Positions 22,625 through 33,705 of a stretch of 64,000 nucleotides of DNA are shown piece after piece (the stretch's first letter is position 1; every line of letters starts with the position of its first letter). The position numbers and the translations under genes were made by a program. The notes below the pieces were generated by a model. The model made no database searches, was not told the origin of the DNA, and worked only from the letters and a program-made list of their open reading frames with translations. Origin of the DNA: Vombatus ursinus (Eukaryota > Chordata > Mammalia > Diprotodontia > Vombatidae); NCBI RefSeq assembly GCF_900497805.2, contig NW_020954570.1, positions 10,849,730 to 10,913,729 on the forward strand. Reading direction: 5' to 3'.

Positions 22625-23026
22625 CTCTTATTTGGGGCAGAAAATGAGGCTCTCTCAAGTCATTTAAATTTGACTAAAGGAGGCTTACTTTACCCTAACA
22701 CAGCAAGGATATACAACAAGCATACTGTGGCACTTAGCTTCTCTGGACATCCCCCCTCCCCTTCTTGTCTCCATGTAGAAATATATCCAGAATGAGGCTA
22801 GAAGTAATTTTTCCTTGCTGTTTAGTGGTGACAGAGTGGGTAGATCTTCCTGGTTCTGTACCCTATCTTTCTGGTATAGACTCCAGTCATAAGAAGACTC
22901 AAGGACCAACCAGTAACTGTTGGTTATTCATGTTATTTAGTATGGATCTTAACCATGTGACCCATTGAAAAGGGGCAGATTGGCTGTACCAGTCCTTTTA
23001 CAACAGAAAACAAAGATGGTAGAGAA
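22625..23026. other. Unassigned non-coding DNA
   Basis: No repeat or gene recognised. Confidence 0.3.
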
Positions 23027-23043
23027 ACAAAAGGCAACTTTTA

Positions 23044-23323
23044 TGGTGTTATTTTCTTCAATATTTTTTGGGCCTCCTTTAGCAAACTGTTGACTTGTTT
23101 TTCATGATTTTCTTGTATCACTCTCAGTTTTTCTTCTACTTCTCTTCTTTGCTTCTTAAAATCTTTTTTGAGCTCTTCCATGGCCTGGGACCAATTAAAA
23201 ATTTTTGGAGGTTTTGGATGTAGGAGCTTTGGCTTTATTGTCTTCTTCTGGTTATATGTTTTGATCTTCTTTGTTACCAAAGTAAGATTCTATGGTCTGA
23301 CTCTTTTTGCATGGCTTGCTCAT
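23044..23323 (-). pseudogene. L1 ORF1 N-terminal part
   Basis: The minus strand starts ATG at 23,323 (MSKPCKKSQTIESYFGNKED), which aligns with MSKQQKNTQTMESYFGDKED of the 44,416 copy. The following coiled-coil part is readable in another frame: MEELKKDFKKQRREVEEKL and ENHEKQVNSLLKEAQKI. The coding part ends at the insertion edge within an A-rich stretch, so the middle and C-terminal RNA-binding domains are missing. At least one stop and one frameshift are present. Confidence 0.85.
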
Positions 23324-23582
23324 GATCCCAGGCAATTACTGGTGTTATAAATACTTTGTTAAGGTAGGGGTCTGCTTCCAGTGTGGAAAATGTAGTGTCC
23401 CAAGCTTCACGGGTTTTATGCAGACGTTTTCAGAGATACTTCTAGGGACCTGTAAATTTTCAGTTTTTCCAAGGTGCTATGATCAAGGGCAAGGTGTTTA
23501 CTCCTTTCCTGGCCTGTGTTCTGGTCTATGAGTGACCACAAGCACTCTTTTCTGCCTTGGAACTGGGAGGTGGATTCTCTCT

Positions 23583-23908
23583 ATTACATTCATATACCAC
23601 AACTTGTTCAGCCATTTTCCAATTGATGGGCATCCCCTCAAATTCCAATACTTTGCCACCATAAAAAGAGGTGTTATAAATATTTTTTCCTACATTTGGA
23701 TCTTTTCTCCTTTATTATGATCTCTTTGAGATACAGCCCTAGGAGTGCTATTGGGTCAAAGGGTATGCAGAGCTTTATAGCCCTTTGGGCAAAGTTCCAA
23801 ATTGCTCTCCAGAATGGTTGCATCAGTTCACAAGTCCACCAATAATGCATTAATGTTCCAATTTTCCCACATCTTCTCCAACATTTATTGTTTTCCTCCT
23901 TTGTCATG
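23583..23908 (-). repeat. L1 ORF2 C-terminal segment embedded in a 5'UTR
   Basis: The minus strand gives the ORF2 Cys region CWRRCGKIGTLMHYWWTC, a good C-x3-C-x7-H-x4-C pattern, then LMQPFWRAIWNFAQRAIKLC and LGLYLKEI. It stops at the equivalent of '...tggtatatgaatgtaat'. On both sides the 5'UTR text continues as in the copy at 44,090-44,190. There is no 3'UTR or A-tail, so it did not arrive as an ordinary 5'-truncated L1. Confidence 0.85.
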
Positions 23909-24577
23909 GTAACTACAAGCTCCACCATGCCAGTGCTCCTCATCGCCCCAGGACCACCACCCAGAACTGTGACCCAGATCAAAGCCCAGGCAAAGCAAAA
24001 GAATCCTGCACCAGCAAAGAGATCCATGCAATCCCTCTCTGATCAGTCACTCAATTTCCCCTCAGTCTGGGGGCCTATGCTTCTCTCTCACCACAGACAC
24101 AGGGTTTTCCTACTGATCTTCTAAGTAGTCTCCAGTGTTCATGGGTTGAGAGGTCTGGAAACCACCACAGCTGCCCGTGAGTCAGTCCTCTGAGAACTGC
24201 TATAAGTTTGCTGAGGCTAGCATGCCCATGTTGAACTGCAGTCCTCTCCCAGCCTGGCATTATATACCTTTCTAATCAACCATCCAGGTTGTCTTGGGCG
24301 GGAAATTTGTTTCACTCTGTCTTTTTGTGGGTTCTACTGTTGTAGAATTTGTTTAGAGCCGTTTTTATAGGTATTTGGAGGGGTTTGGGGGAGAACTCAA
24401 GAAAGTCACTTCTTTTACTCCTCTGTCTTGGCTCTGCCCCCAACAATAAAAAGGAAACTTTTAAAGAAATTTTTATTCTTATTTTATTCTGGAGGATCAT
24501 CTGCTTTAGCCACACATGCTAGAATGGGACCAAATTTAAAGGCAGTCTTCTGGGAGAAGTGAATTTACCTCTTCAGG

Positions 24578-25293
24578 GAGCCAAGATGACAGAATAGAGG
24601 AAGCAGTACAGCTGTGCTCTCCAAACATTCCCTTCAAAACAACTTTAAAATATTCTCTCAAATCAAATTCTGGATTGGCAAAGTCAACAAAAGGCCAGGG
24701 TGGGACATTCTTCCAGCCCAAGATAACTTAGGAGGTCAGAAGTGATCTGTGACCTAAGAAACTGACACAAGCCCACATGGATGCAACACAAACCAGTGGT
24801 GGTAGTTGGTTGTGGTGACAGTAACAGCAGCAACTGCTTCAGAAGCTGTCAATCCAAAGACAGTTAGGGATCAGACAATTGGTCAGAAATATATTATAAA
24901 GGCCCCCTCTGCTAGCACTAAGTATAGGATCTGATGTTGTTTGACAACTCCATTGCTTATACTCACTTCCAGATCACAGTTCAAGAAAGTAGAGGGGCAT
25001 TTTAGGTCACAAGAGAGCAGGGACCCTGAGGACCTGTGTCACTCTCAGGACTGAGGAATCTGGAGCCCTTCCTTGGTAGAGACCAGAGTACAGAACAGGA
25101 GAGCAGAGACCACACATCTCCCCAAATCACATGATGTTGGAAGCACCAAAAAATTCCAAACACCGTAACTAGCTCTGAAAATAGCAGTGCAAAAAAGCCT
25201 GAAGATTGGAATGGATTCCCTAACCCTACCTCCCACATTGGAAAAGAGCCCAACTTTAACATAAAGTTCAAATTTAAGGAATATGCTGGAAAA
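24578..25293 (+). promoter_or_regulatory. L1 5'UTR
   Basis: It begins at the conserved start with AGCCAAGATGA. Landmarks shared with other copies include 'tctccaaacattccc', 'ttccagccca' and 'ggaagcaccaaaaa' ahead of ATG at 25,294. Promoter activity is inferred from the family. Confidence 0.65.
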
Positions 25294-26476
25294 ATGAATA
25301 AACAATAAAAAAGAAGCTGACAATAACAAGCTACTCTGATGACAGGGAATGTTAAAACACAAACTCAGGAAAAAAAATTGTCAAAATAGCTATAAGCAAG
25401 GCCTCAAAGAAAAATTGCAAATTGAACACAAGCCCAATAAGAACTTCTGGAAGAGTTTAAAAAATATTTTCAAAATCAAATAAGAGAGTCAGAACAATAA
25501 GTGGAAAAGGAAATGAGAGCAAAGGAAGAAAATTATGAAAGGACAATTAAAAGCTTGGGGTGGGGAGGACAAAAACACTGAAGAAAATAACCCCTTAAAA
25601 AAGATTTGGCCAAATGGAAAAAGAGGTACAAAAGCTCACCAAAGAAAATAATTCCTTAAAAATTAATTAGGTAAGGGGCAGCTAGATGGCACAGTGGATA
25701 GAGCACTGGCCCTGAAGTCAGGAGGATCTGAGTTCAAATCCAGCCTCAGACCAAACACTTGACACTAGCTGTGTGACCCTGGGCAAGTCACTTAACCCCA
25801 ATTGCCTAAAAAAAATTAGTCAAATTGAAACCAATGACTCCATGAGTCAATAAGAAACAATGAAAAGAAACAATAAAACAAAATCAAATTAATGAAAAAT
25901 AGAAGAAAATGTGAAATGACTCACAAAAATGACTGACCTGGAAAATAGATTGGGGAGAGATAATTTAAGAATTATTGCACTATCTGAAAGCCAGGATATA
26001 AAAAAAAAAGCCTAGACATCATATTTCAAAAATTTATCAAGGAAAACTACCCCAACATCCTAGAACCAGAGGGTAATGTAGAAGTTGAAAGATTCTCCCA
26101 ATCACCTCCTAAAAGAGATATCAAAATGAAAACTCCCAGGAATACTATAGCCAAACACAGAGCTCCCAGGCTAAGAGGAAGATAATGCAAGCAATCTGAA
26201 AGAAGTAATTCAAATATCTGGAATCACAGTTAGTATAACACAAGACTTAGCAGCTTCTATATTAAAAAAAAAACAGCAGAGGGCTTAGTATAAGATATTC
26301 CAAAGGAAAAAAGAGCAGAATTACAAACAAGAATAACCAGACCAGAAAAACTGAGTATAACCCTTTGGAGGGGAAAATGGACATTCAATGAAAAAGACTT
26401 TCAAGCATTTTTGATGAAAATGCTAGAGCTGAATAGAAAATTCAACTCTCAAATATAAGATTCAAAAGAAGCATAA
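25294..26476 (+). pseudogene. L1 ORF1 remnant with SINE insertion
   Basis: ATG at 25,294 and end at the conserved 'agaagcataa' (TAA 26,474-26,476). The coiled-coil part reads VEKEMRAKEENYERTIKSL near 25,502-25,557. The C-terminal RNA-binding part includes 'atctggaatcacagttagtataacacaagacttagcagc' (the TVxITQDLAAS stretch, about 26,215-26,255). Many stops, and a SINE splits it at 25,680. Confidence 0.8.
25680..25814 (+). repeat. tRNA-derived SINE (SINE1/WSINE type)
   Basis: 'ggggcagctagatggcacag' head, 'gagcactggccctgaagtcagg', 'ttcaaatccagcctcag' + ACCAAACA variant, 'gctgtgtgaccctgggcaag', 'ttaaccccaattgccta', A-tail. The flanks 'attaggtaa' / 'attagtcaa' suggest a short target-site duplication in ORF1 of the host L1. 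Confidence 0.9.
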
Positions 26477-26565
26477 AAAGTTAAATAGTGAAGAAAATTT
26501 GTAAAGAAGACAATAAGGTTAAGCTGTTTATTTTCCTATGGGAGGATGATACGTGTAACTTCTAT

Positions 26566-26623
26566 TGTTTGGATCAATTTGCAACTCCACCAAGACTGAA
26601 TTACTGTCCCATTTTTTGCACAT
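26566..26623 (-). repeat. Inverted copy of an ORF2 segment in the L1 spacer
   Basis: About 56 bp match, inverted, to 27,476-27,537 of the same L1 with only 2-3 substitutions and a T-run length change. They share unusual bases not seen in other copies (e.g. 'ggatcaatttgcaactcca'). It replaces part of the normal spacer. Confidence 0.8.
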
Positions 26624-26912
26624 TTTGCCTGAAGGGAAAAGGGGTGAGCAATGCTTAAATGTTACTCTCACTGGAAATGCTTCCAAGAGAAAACATCATA
26701 CGCACTCAGTTGGGTATAGAAATCTATCTTACCCTACAGGGAAATAAAAGGGTAAAGAGATAAGAGAAGGAAGGGGACTCTTAGAAGGAAGGGAGAATTA
26801 AGGGAGGCAGTGGTCAAAAGCATACCAGATTTTTGAGGAGGGACAGGATAAAAAAAGAGAGAGAAAAGGATAAATGTGGAAAATAGGATGAAGGAAAATG
26901 CACAGTAATCAT

Positions 26913-28262
26913 AACTGTGAAAAATATTTTACAAGAAGTTTCTCTGATAAAGGCCTCATTTCTAAAATGTATAGAAAACTGAGTCAAATTTATAAGAATA
27001 CAAGTTATTCCCTAGTTGACAAATGATCAAAGGATATGAACAGGCAGTTTTTAGATGAAATAATCAAAGCTATCTATAGTCATATAAAAAAATACTCTAA
27101 ATCACTATTAATTTTGTTGTTGTTCAGTTGTTTTTCAGTTGTGCCTGACTCTTTGTGACTCCATTTGGGGTTTTCTGGAAAAAATACTGGAGTGGCTTGC
27201 CATTTCCTTCTCTATCTCATTTTATAGATGAGGAAACTGAGGCAAACAGTTACATGACTTGCCCAGAGTTACACAGCTAATAAGTGTCTGAAGCTGGATT
27301 TGAACTCAGGAAGATGAGTTTTCCAGACTGTAGTCCTAGCACTCTATTCATTGTGTTATCTAACCCACCTTCACTATTGATTGGAGGAATGCAAATTAAA
27401 ACAACTCTGAAGTACCTTGTAACACCTATCATATTTGCTAGCATGACAGAAAAAGAAAATGACAAATGTTGGAGGGAATATGCAAAAAAATGGGACACTA
27501 ATTCAGTCTTGTTGGAGTTGCAAATTGATCCAAACATTTTGGAGAGGAATTTAGAATTGTGCCCAAGGGCTATAAAACTGTGTGTACCCTTTGACCTAGC
27601 AATACCACTACTAGTTCTGTATCCTTAATAGATCAAAGAAAAAAGAAAAGGTCTGGTATGTATAAACATATTTATGCTAACTTTTTTTGTAACAGCAAAG
27701 AATTGGAAATTAAAATAATTCCCATCAATTGCAGAATGTCTGAACAACTTGTAGCATAAGATTGTAATGAAATATTATCATGCTATAATAACTGATGAGC
27801 ATGATGATTTCAGAAAAACCAAGGAAGATTTACATGAACTGAGCAAAGTGAAGTGAGCAGAACCGGGAGAACATTGTACATAATAACAGCAATACTGTAC
27901 TATGATCACCCATGAATGACTTAGATGTTCTCCACCATACAATGATTGAAGAAAAATATTAAAAGATTTATGATGAAAAATGCTATCCACCTCCAGACAA
28001 ACACATGATGGAGTCTGAATGCAAATCAAACCATATTTTTTTCTTCATTTTTTTCTGGTTTTTTTTTGTCTGTTCTCTTTTGAAACATGGTTAATATGTA
28101 AATACTTTTTGCATGAATGCATATGTATAATCTGTCTCAAAGTGCTTGTCTTCTCAAGGAGCGGGGGAAAGAGCAAGGGAGGGATGAAATCTGGAAATCA
28201 AATTTATAAAAAAACTAATGTCAAAAATAACTTTACATGTAAATGAGAAAAATTAAAATAAA
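26913..28262 (+). repeat. L1 ORF2 C-terminal half and 3'UTR
   Basis: Starts 'caagaagtttctctgataaaggcctcatttc'. Includes 'tgatcaaaggatatgaacaggcag' (KDMNRQ), the Cys region 'aaatgttggagggaatatgcaaaa', 'cctttgacctagcaataccacta', the end of ORF2 and the 3'UTR. A MAR1 sits at 27,112-27,370. Not translatable over more than short stretches. Confidence 0.88.
27112..27370 (-). repeat. MAR1-type SINE
   Basis: The plus strand shows the reverse complement: tail 'cagttgtgcctgactctttgtgactcc', 'actggagtggcttgccatttcc', 'tcattttatagatgagg', 'acacagctaataagtgtctgaagctggatttgaactc'. Target-site duplication TCACTATTAA (27,102-27,111) / TCACTATTGA (27,371-27,380), inside L1 ORF2. Confidence 0.92.
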
Positions 28263-28780
28263 AACATTCCTTAAAAAGGAAATAGAAGAAAGTTTTTTGA
28301 GGATGGAACATTATGTAGGAGAGAAAGAGGAGAAAGAGGGAGGGAGTGATTAGAAAGAAAATGGGGGTAATGGGGAGAAAGGAAGTAGAGGGAAGAAAAC
28401 ATTGTACTTTCATATATCTCAGTTCTCCCTGGCCTGTTTGATGAATGCCAATTCCATTTTATCCACCCTTGAAAGCAGAGTTGTTATGAGGCAAAACTCC
28501 ACATACAAACTGGTAACACAAAAATTAATCTACCAAATGACAAGGCTATGAGGAACAATGAATTAAATGACAGATACTATTAGTGGAGTGCATATGATCA
28601 CACATTCAGTAAGCAGATAGAAAACCAGTGAAGAAGGGAGGGATAAATTATTATACCTGTGATTCTTCTAGTTTTTAGGTTTAGACTCACTTTCTAGGGA
28701 GGCCATTATTAAGTCTCCTTAACATTTTGTTCTTTGCCATACCTTTAACTACTTATTTTTATATTCATCTCCCCTGAATG
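28263..28780. other. Unassigned non-coding DNA
   Basis: No repeat or gene recognised. Confidence 0.3.
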
Positions 28781-28784
28781 ATAA

Positions 28785-29010
28785 GGCAGAATGGTTTTGT
28801 GGATGAAGAACTAGTTTCAAAAATAGGAAGACCACCAGGACTCAGATTGTACCTCTGAGAAGTAATGGATCTGTGCTGGGCAAATCATTTACAATGCCTC
28901 TAGGCAAGTCTTTAAGATTATACATTTTAAAGAAAGTGTCCACCCACATTGATATAGAGAACTTCCTCATCTGAGAATTCTTTATACTAATGAAATTATA
29001 GGTCTAATCC
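28785..29010 (+). repeat. THER-type CORE-SINE (MIR relative)
   Basis: Order: 'ggcagaatggttttgtggatgaagaa', 'tctgtgctgggcaaatcat', 'gcctctaggcaagtctttaagattata', 'cacattgatatagagaacttcctcatctgagaattctttatactaatgaaatt'. A related but internally shortened copy is at 33,552-33,705. The exact subfamily name is uncertain. Confidence 0.65.
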
Positions 29011-29376
29011 CTCTTTCTAACCCTTCCCTAAATGACATGGTATCTTCCATTAATATCATTGATGAACTTCAGTATAGAGCACTTATTCGCACTCTCAGAT
29101 CATTATTTGAACTGTATCTGAAGTCTAGACTTACTCTTGTGGCATCTCTCCCCCAGCTCTATCTCCCAACTTAAATCTATGCCAGTTGTCATTATTTGGG
29201 ATTGTCTTCTAGGACTTTTTCATTGAAGGATAGTGTCCCTAAGGTCTGATTTAATTAAGATTAGGCTTTACAAATACATTTATTAAAATACCGAATGTGT
29301 AAATAATCATTGTGTAAATATGAATATTATTATTACTAGCTATAATAATATCATATAGTATTATATATAATAAATA
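29011..29376. other. Unassigned, AT-rich toward its end
   Basis: No family recognised. TA/AT-rich low complexity at 29,320-29,375. Confidence 0.3.
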
Positions 29377-29548
29377 CAGGAGTCCTTAAGCTTGTTTGAA
29401 TGATGAGCCTCTTTAACTTATGGGTCTCTTTTCAGGATGTTTTTAAATGTATAAGATAAAACACATAGAATTACAAAGGAAACCAAATATAATGAAATAT
29501 AGTTATCAAAATACAAAAAAATCCATGGATGCAAGTTTAAGACTCCTG
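29377..29548. mobile_element. Non-autonomous hAT-type DNA transposon
   Basis: 172 bp with terminal inverted repeats CAGGAGTCCTTAAGCTTG (29,377) and the inverted CAGGAGTCTTAAACTTG (ending 29,548). The inside, 'atgtataagataaaacacatagaattacaaaggaaaccaaatataatgaaatatagttatcaaaat', resembles a widespread old mammalian MER/hAT element. The expected 8-bp target duplications are not visible. Confidence 0.7.
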
Positions 29549-30904
29549 GTTTCTTTGGCCCATTCTTCATTTTTTTTTTTTACTTACATCCAGATCCTTA
29601 AACATGTATGCCCTCAAATGAAGGTTTTGATTCTGTTATCCTATTTTAGCAGTGTGTCTTATAAGGGTTGTTTGTATAAGATAGAAATATTCAAATACTA
29701 AACTACTGCAGGAGGAGAGGGAAGAAGAACTCTTCTCCCCTGTTTTTTCCCTCTTGGAATTTGGATATTGCCTATGTTGTCCAGTAAGTCTCCTTTCCCC
29801 ACAACTGAGAAATTTCTAGTCATCACCCTTTCTTCTATCACTATATAGAGAGTCCTCTTCAACATGGATGGGGGAAAACAATGGGAAATATTAGCATATG
29901 TCAATAATTCAATGCATATCTTTGCACTCTTCCCCCAAGACATCCAAGTTCCTTTATACTCACAATATATCTTAGAGTTTCATATCTTTCATATCTTTTT
30001 CATACTTTGGAATGTTTGTAAAATATATCAATAAGATTCTAATATAGCTCCTAAGCCTTTAAATGAACCTCATCAAAAAAAAAAGTCAATTACAGAGTAT
30101 TTGCTCCTTGTTCACTTCACTCTGTACGTGCATAGTGTTCTAGCCACCCCACCCTTCCTCCCTCTTTGGAAACTACTCCCTACTCATAGAGAATGAAGCA
30201 CACAAACCTGACAATTATCATGGATCAAACTTCTATCTAAGCTGACACTAGTACTAATTAAACAGAAAATATGAACAAAATTAAAGAACAGAGGAAACTG
30301 GATGTAACGTAAGCTCTCTCAGATAGCAAAAGGGGTACTAAAGATAGGTACTTCGATGCCTAGTACCTATTCTCCCAAATGGAAAGTCAGCAACAACAAG
30401 TGGCTCATTACCCTCTTCTTTGTGCCTCACATTGTCCCATATGGCCTCTAAAAGAGCAGATGGCTTCAGCTGTGCCCCCATGTCAACCATGACTCAACAC
30501 TTCCCAGTCTCTAGTTTCCCTGAATCTCTACATTTGAATCTCCAAAATAAATTCTAGTTCTCATAATCTTCCCTTCACTTCTCTTCTTCACTTGCAAAGT
30601 TCATATCCTTCCTTTGAGCCTCATTCAGCTTCTTGGAGATTCATGGAGCAAGAAAGTGAAAACTTTTCTCGGCCCACAGAAAAGTGTTCTCCTATGTCCT
30701 GCTATACTGGAGGATTCTTCTTGATTTAAACCACAGCTACCCTCAAGATTAAGATGCATTTTAAATATCCAGATAAATTGTAGAACTCATTCCAGACATG
30801 TATCTGAAAAATTCTCCTACAGATAAATTCATTAAGTACCATATTTTGTTTTCTCTGTCTTAGGCTGATTAATCAAGTGACAGAAAAATTGTCAATTGGT
30901 AATA
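29549..30904. other. Unassigned non-coding DNA
   Basis: No repeat or gene recognised. A T-run lies at 29,570-29,580. Among the more unique parts of the window. Confidence 0.3.
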
Positions 30905-31400
30905 CTTAGGTGATATTGTTCCATGTAAATAAGTAGATACATAAAAGTTGTATACAAAGTAGATGGAAGGGAATATGAAAGGATAAGGTACTAGCACATG
31001 GAAGGATCCAAAAAGATAGAATTTGAGCTGAATCTTGAAGGGAAACAGAGAAATGAGGGACAAAGCATTGATGTTATGACAAATAGCCAGTACAAAGGCA
31101 CAGAAGTTGGAGATGGAATGTCATGTGAAGAACTGCAAATAGGGGTCATAGCTGGATCATCTAGTACATCAAGGAGAATAAAGGATAGGAAGGCTAATTA
31201 AGGGAGGGAGCCATGTTATGTAGACTAAGTCACAAAAGTTTGTATTTCATCTCAGAAGTAATAAGAATCCACCAGAATTCATTAAACAGGGAGGATGATT
31301 AGACCTCTCTTTTATAAAAAAAAATCAACTCAGATTAGAGTGAGAAAAGATTTGAGGTTGTGGTAATACATTGATTAGAACTATTAAGTTTTTGAAAGAT
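30905..31400 (+). repeat. Old dispersed therian repeat, same unresolved family as 1,508-2,640
   Basis: 'agctgaatcttgaagggaaacag', 'ggcacagaagttggagatggaatgtcatgtg', 'gatcatctagtacatcaagg', 'ttcattaaacagggaggatgattagacc' follow the same order as 2,220-2,540. No coding content. Confidence 0.5.
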
Positions 31401-31925
31401 TTTTTTTGTCTCTTACATGCAAAAGTTCAGGCCAGAGATGATGAAGACCTCAACTAAGATTCCTTTATGGTCTTTGTTTCAGGATTTGACCTCAGCAGAG
31501 GTTTCTATTTACCCATTTGAGTTTCAGTTTGGACAATAACCTGGACCCTTCACCTCACCCCAAAGCAAACTGTCTCTCTCAGAAATTATTTTGTCACTAC
31601 TCACTCCCATTTACTCACCCAACAGTTAGAAAAGAGGCACTAAGAATCTGGAATGTATTAAGAGGAAAAGGAGGCAGTGATAGTGTTTTCTTCCATATAA
31701 AGGGAAATATCAGAATCTCCTGAGTCAGTAACAAGCATTTGTTAAGTGCTTAGTATAAAGTATTGAGGTTTCAAAATAAACAAACAAAAAAAGAAAGGAT
31801 TAAACATTCCCTGAACATCCCTCCAAAAACTAAATGAACTATTTCTTATTTTGTGTACTACTTTTACAAATCTGACATTTGGCAAATCCAATGCATTAGG
31901 TAAACTGAGGGTCATCATTTCATAT
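31401..31925. other. Unassigned non-coding DNA
   Basis: A short 'taacaagcatttgttaagtgcttagtataaag' relic (31,728-31,760) resembles old LINE/SINE ends. Otherwise nothing. Confidence 0.3.
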
Positions 31926-31941
31926 GAATTTTTGGTTTTGA

Positions 31942-32078
31942 TTTTTTTTTTTTAGGCAATTGGGGTTAAGTGACTTGCCCGTGGTCACACAGCTAGTAAG
32001 TGTTAAGTGTTTGGTCTGAGGATGGATTTGAACTCAGGTCCTCCTGATTTCAGGGCCAGTGCTCTATCCACTGCCCCT
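31942..32078 (-). repeat. tRNA-derived SINE (SINE1/WSINE type)
   Basis: Minus-strand SINE with T-run (poly-A of the minus strand) at 31,942-31,953 and head at 32,078. Target-site duplication GAATTTTTGGTTTTGA (31,926-31,941) / GAACTTTTGGTTTTGA (32,079-32,094). Carries the ACCAAACA variant (tgtttggtctgagg on plus). Confidence 0.93.
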
Positions 32079-32094
32079 GAACTTTTGGTTTTGA

Positions 32095-33551
32095 AGAAGA
32101 ATATCAATTCCTTCAAATGAACAGAGCTCCACTCCTAAAACATATTTTATCTCAGAAATTGTATTTATATTCAACTTTTCAATACCCCACCCATTTACTG
32201 TATAAAATAAGAGAGTCATTCCAAATACTTGCCATTAAATTTTTAAGAAGCTCAACTGTAAAAGCATCATTTCCAAATATAATCCCAACTATATTTAATA
32301 ATTGTTTACTCTTCTCTTTTCTCTCTTTTTTTAAATTCTAATGCAAGTCAAGCATTTTTTCTTGAATCAAGAGTTTCAAGTTCTAAAGATGGGTAAAAAT
32401 GTTGAATGCCTTTTAGAACTGAATAAAACTTTGTATATTCTCACAGATTTTGGTTCCAAACTTTTTTTTAACATAATATCCCACAAAATTTTCCCTTTAA
32501 AAATCCTCCTTATGTAATAGGATTTAATGAATTAATTAATGTTTCCACATTATCATCAAAGTATATATATATACATATATGCATATATATATATGTCATT
32601 TTCTGGGAATGATTTAAAATTAATTTTTATTTTATGTTACTTTCATTCTCTATTGTCTTGTCCCTATGACAGTTATTTTTCTTCTACAGCTGACAGAAAC
32701 ATTTACGGGGGGGTAGATTTCTAATTTTACTTTGCTGGTATATAAATGTCATTTTATACAACTAGCTGTTTTTCTTTGTTATAACTTCTTTCCTCTTGTT
32801 TTAGCCAGAGGCTGTCCTCTTTATTTGATCAGTATAGTTTATATCATATTCTAGGCAGCACTTCTCCCCAGGAGAAAAACAGGATTTCAAATTGCTACTC
32901 ATGATTCCTAAGGCAAACTGAAAGGGCACTGACTGAATTAATGTTTCTCTTACTGTTTCCAGTGCTTATTGGTTTTATTTCCATTAGTTTGTAGATACAT
33001 TTGTTTTCTCTCTTTATTCCCTGTACTAGACTGCCAATTATTTTTGGTGCCATTATTTACTCTTAGCTATGTGCCTGGTTAAATAGGGCGAAAAATCAAT
33101 AGGCTGATTTAGTGATGAAATTTAACTCAATTTCTGAACAAATAACTAAGTGATAGCAATGCTGGTGGTGTGAGGTGAGATTCTGTTTATTAGAGAAAAG
33201 GGTTTGTCCTAATAGAAATAAGCAGGGAGAGTTAGCATTGTTTTCCCTGTTGCTATTAAAAGCTTTTGAAAAACCATTTATGTAATAATATTAGTATTTT
33301 TTTAATTGGTACTAATTATCATTTGACAAAATTATATATTACCTGGACTTATATTATTCACATGTGTATTTAAGAAGGAGATTGAAAGGAAAAATCAAGG
33401 AGGCAGCAGAACATATTGAAAAACATTCACATGATGTCAATATCACTTTAATTGTTTGTCTGGCCAATCAGAAAGAAAAGTAGCACCCTAAGGATATCTT
33501 CCATATTTTCACTTCCCATCCTCATCTCCTAAATGCTATATTATCACATAA
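32095..33551. other. Unassigned non-coding DNA
   Basis: Mostly unique-looking. An AT microsatellite lies at 32,560-32,597. No gene found. Confidence 0.3.
32558..32597. repeat. (AT)n microsatellite, interrupted
   Basis: TATATATATACATATATGCATATATATATATG-type sequence. Confidence 0.9.
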
Positions 33552-33705
33552 ACTGGAGAAGTAGCATGGAATATTGGATAGAGTGATAGGCTTGTGGATG
33601 GAAAACCAAGTTTCCAATCTTTCCTCCAATAATTACTGGCTACAAACTCCCTACACTCTGTACTGAAGAAGGGAGATTCCCATGCTGATGAAATCACAGA
33701 TATAT
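33552..33705 (+). repeat. THER-type CORE-SINE, shortened
   Basis: 'tagcatggaatattggatagagtga', 'ccaataattactggctac', then directly 'gggagattcccatgctgatgaaatcacagat', so the middle seen at 28,870-28,950 is missing. Confidence 0.6.

Larger units (their letters stand above)
23044..24448 (-). mobile_element. L1 5' piece (5'UTR and ORF1 start) with ORF2 fragment inside
   Basis: On minus it starts 'gggggcagagccaagacagagg' (about 24,441) and runs through the 5'UTR into the N-terminal third of ORF1, stopping at about 23,044 with no poly(A). A 326-bp ORF2 C-terminal segment in the same orientation interrupts the 5'UTR (23,583-23,908). AAAAGGCAACTTTTA (23,029-23,043) and AAAAGGAAACTTTTA (24,449-24,463) flank the unit, a 15-bp target-site duplication with one mismatch. 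This is therefore a single insertion lacking the L1 3' end. The 5'UTR subtype matches that at 43,557. Confidence 0.85.
24578..28262 (+). mobile_element. L1 LINE, both ends kept, internally deleted
   Basis: Starts 'gggagccaagatgacagaatag' (24,578). 5'UTR to 25,293; ORF1 25,294-26,476 with a SINE inside; shortened spacer (26,477-26,912) containing an inverted piece of ORF2; then a jump at about 26,912 straight to the ORF2 C-terminal half, with a MAR1 inside; 3'UTR ending A-rich at about 28,262. Endonuclease and RT are absent. No clear target-site duplication was found. A non-autonomous, dead copy. Confidence 0.88.

Noticed and set aside
22122-22795. Plus-strand ORFs with long KEGR repeats (up to 164 codons)
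   Set aside because: They are translations of the (GGAA)n tract plus antisense MIR sequence.
23674-24027. 117-codon minus-strand ORF with an intact CCHC-like Cys motif
   Set aside because: It is a read-through of L1 5'UTR sequence into an embedded ORF2 fragment, not a gene.
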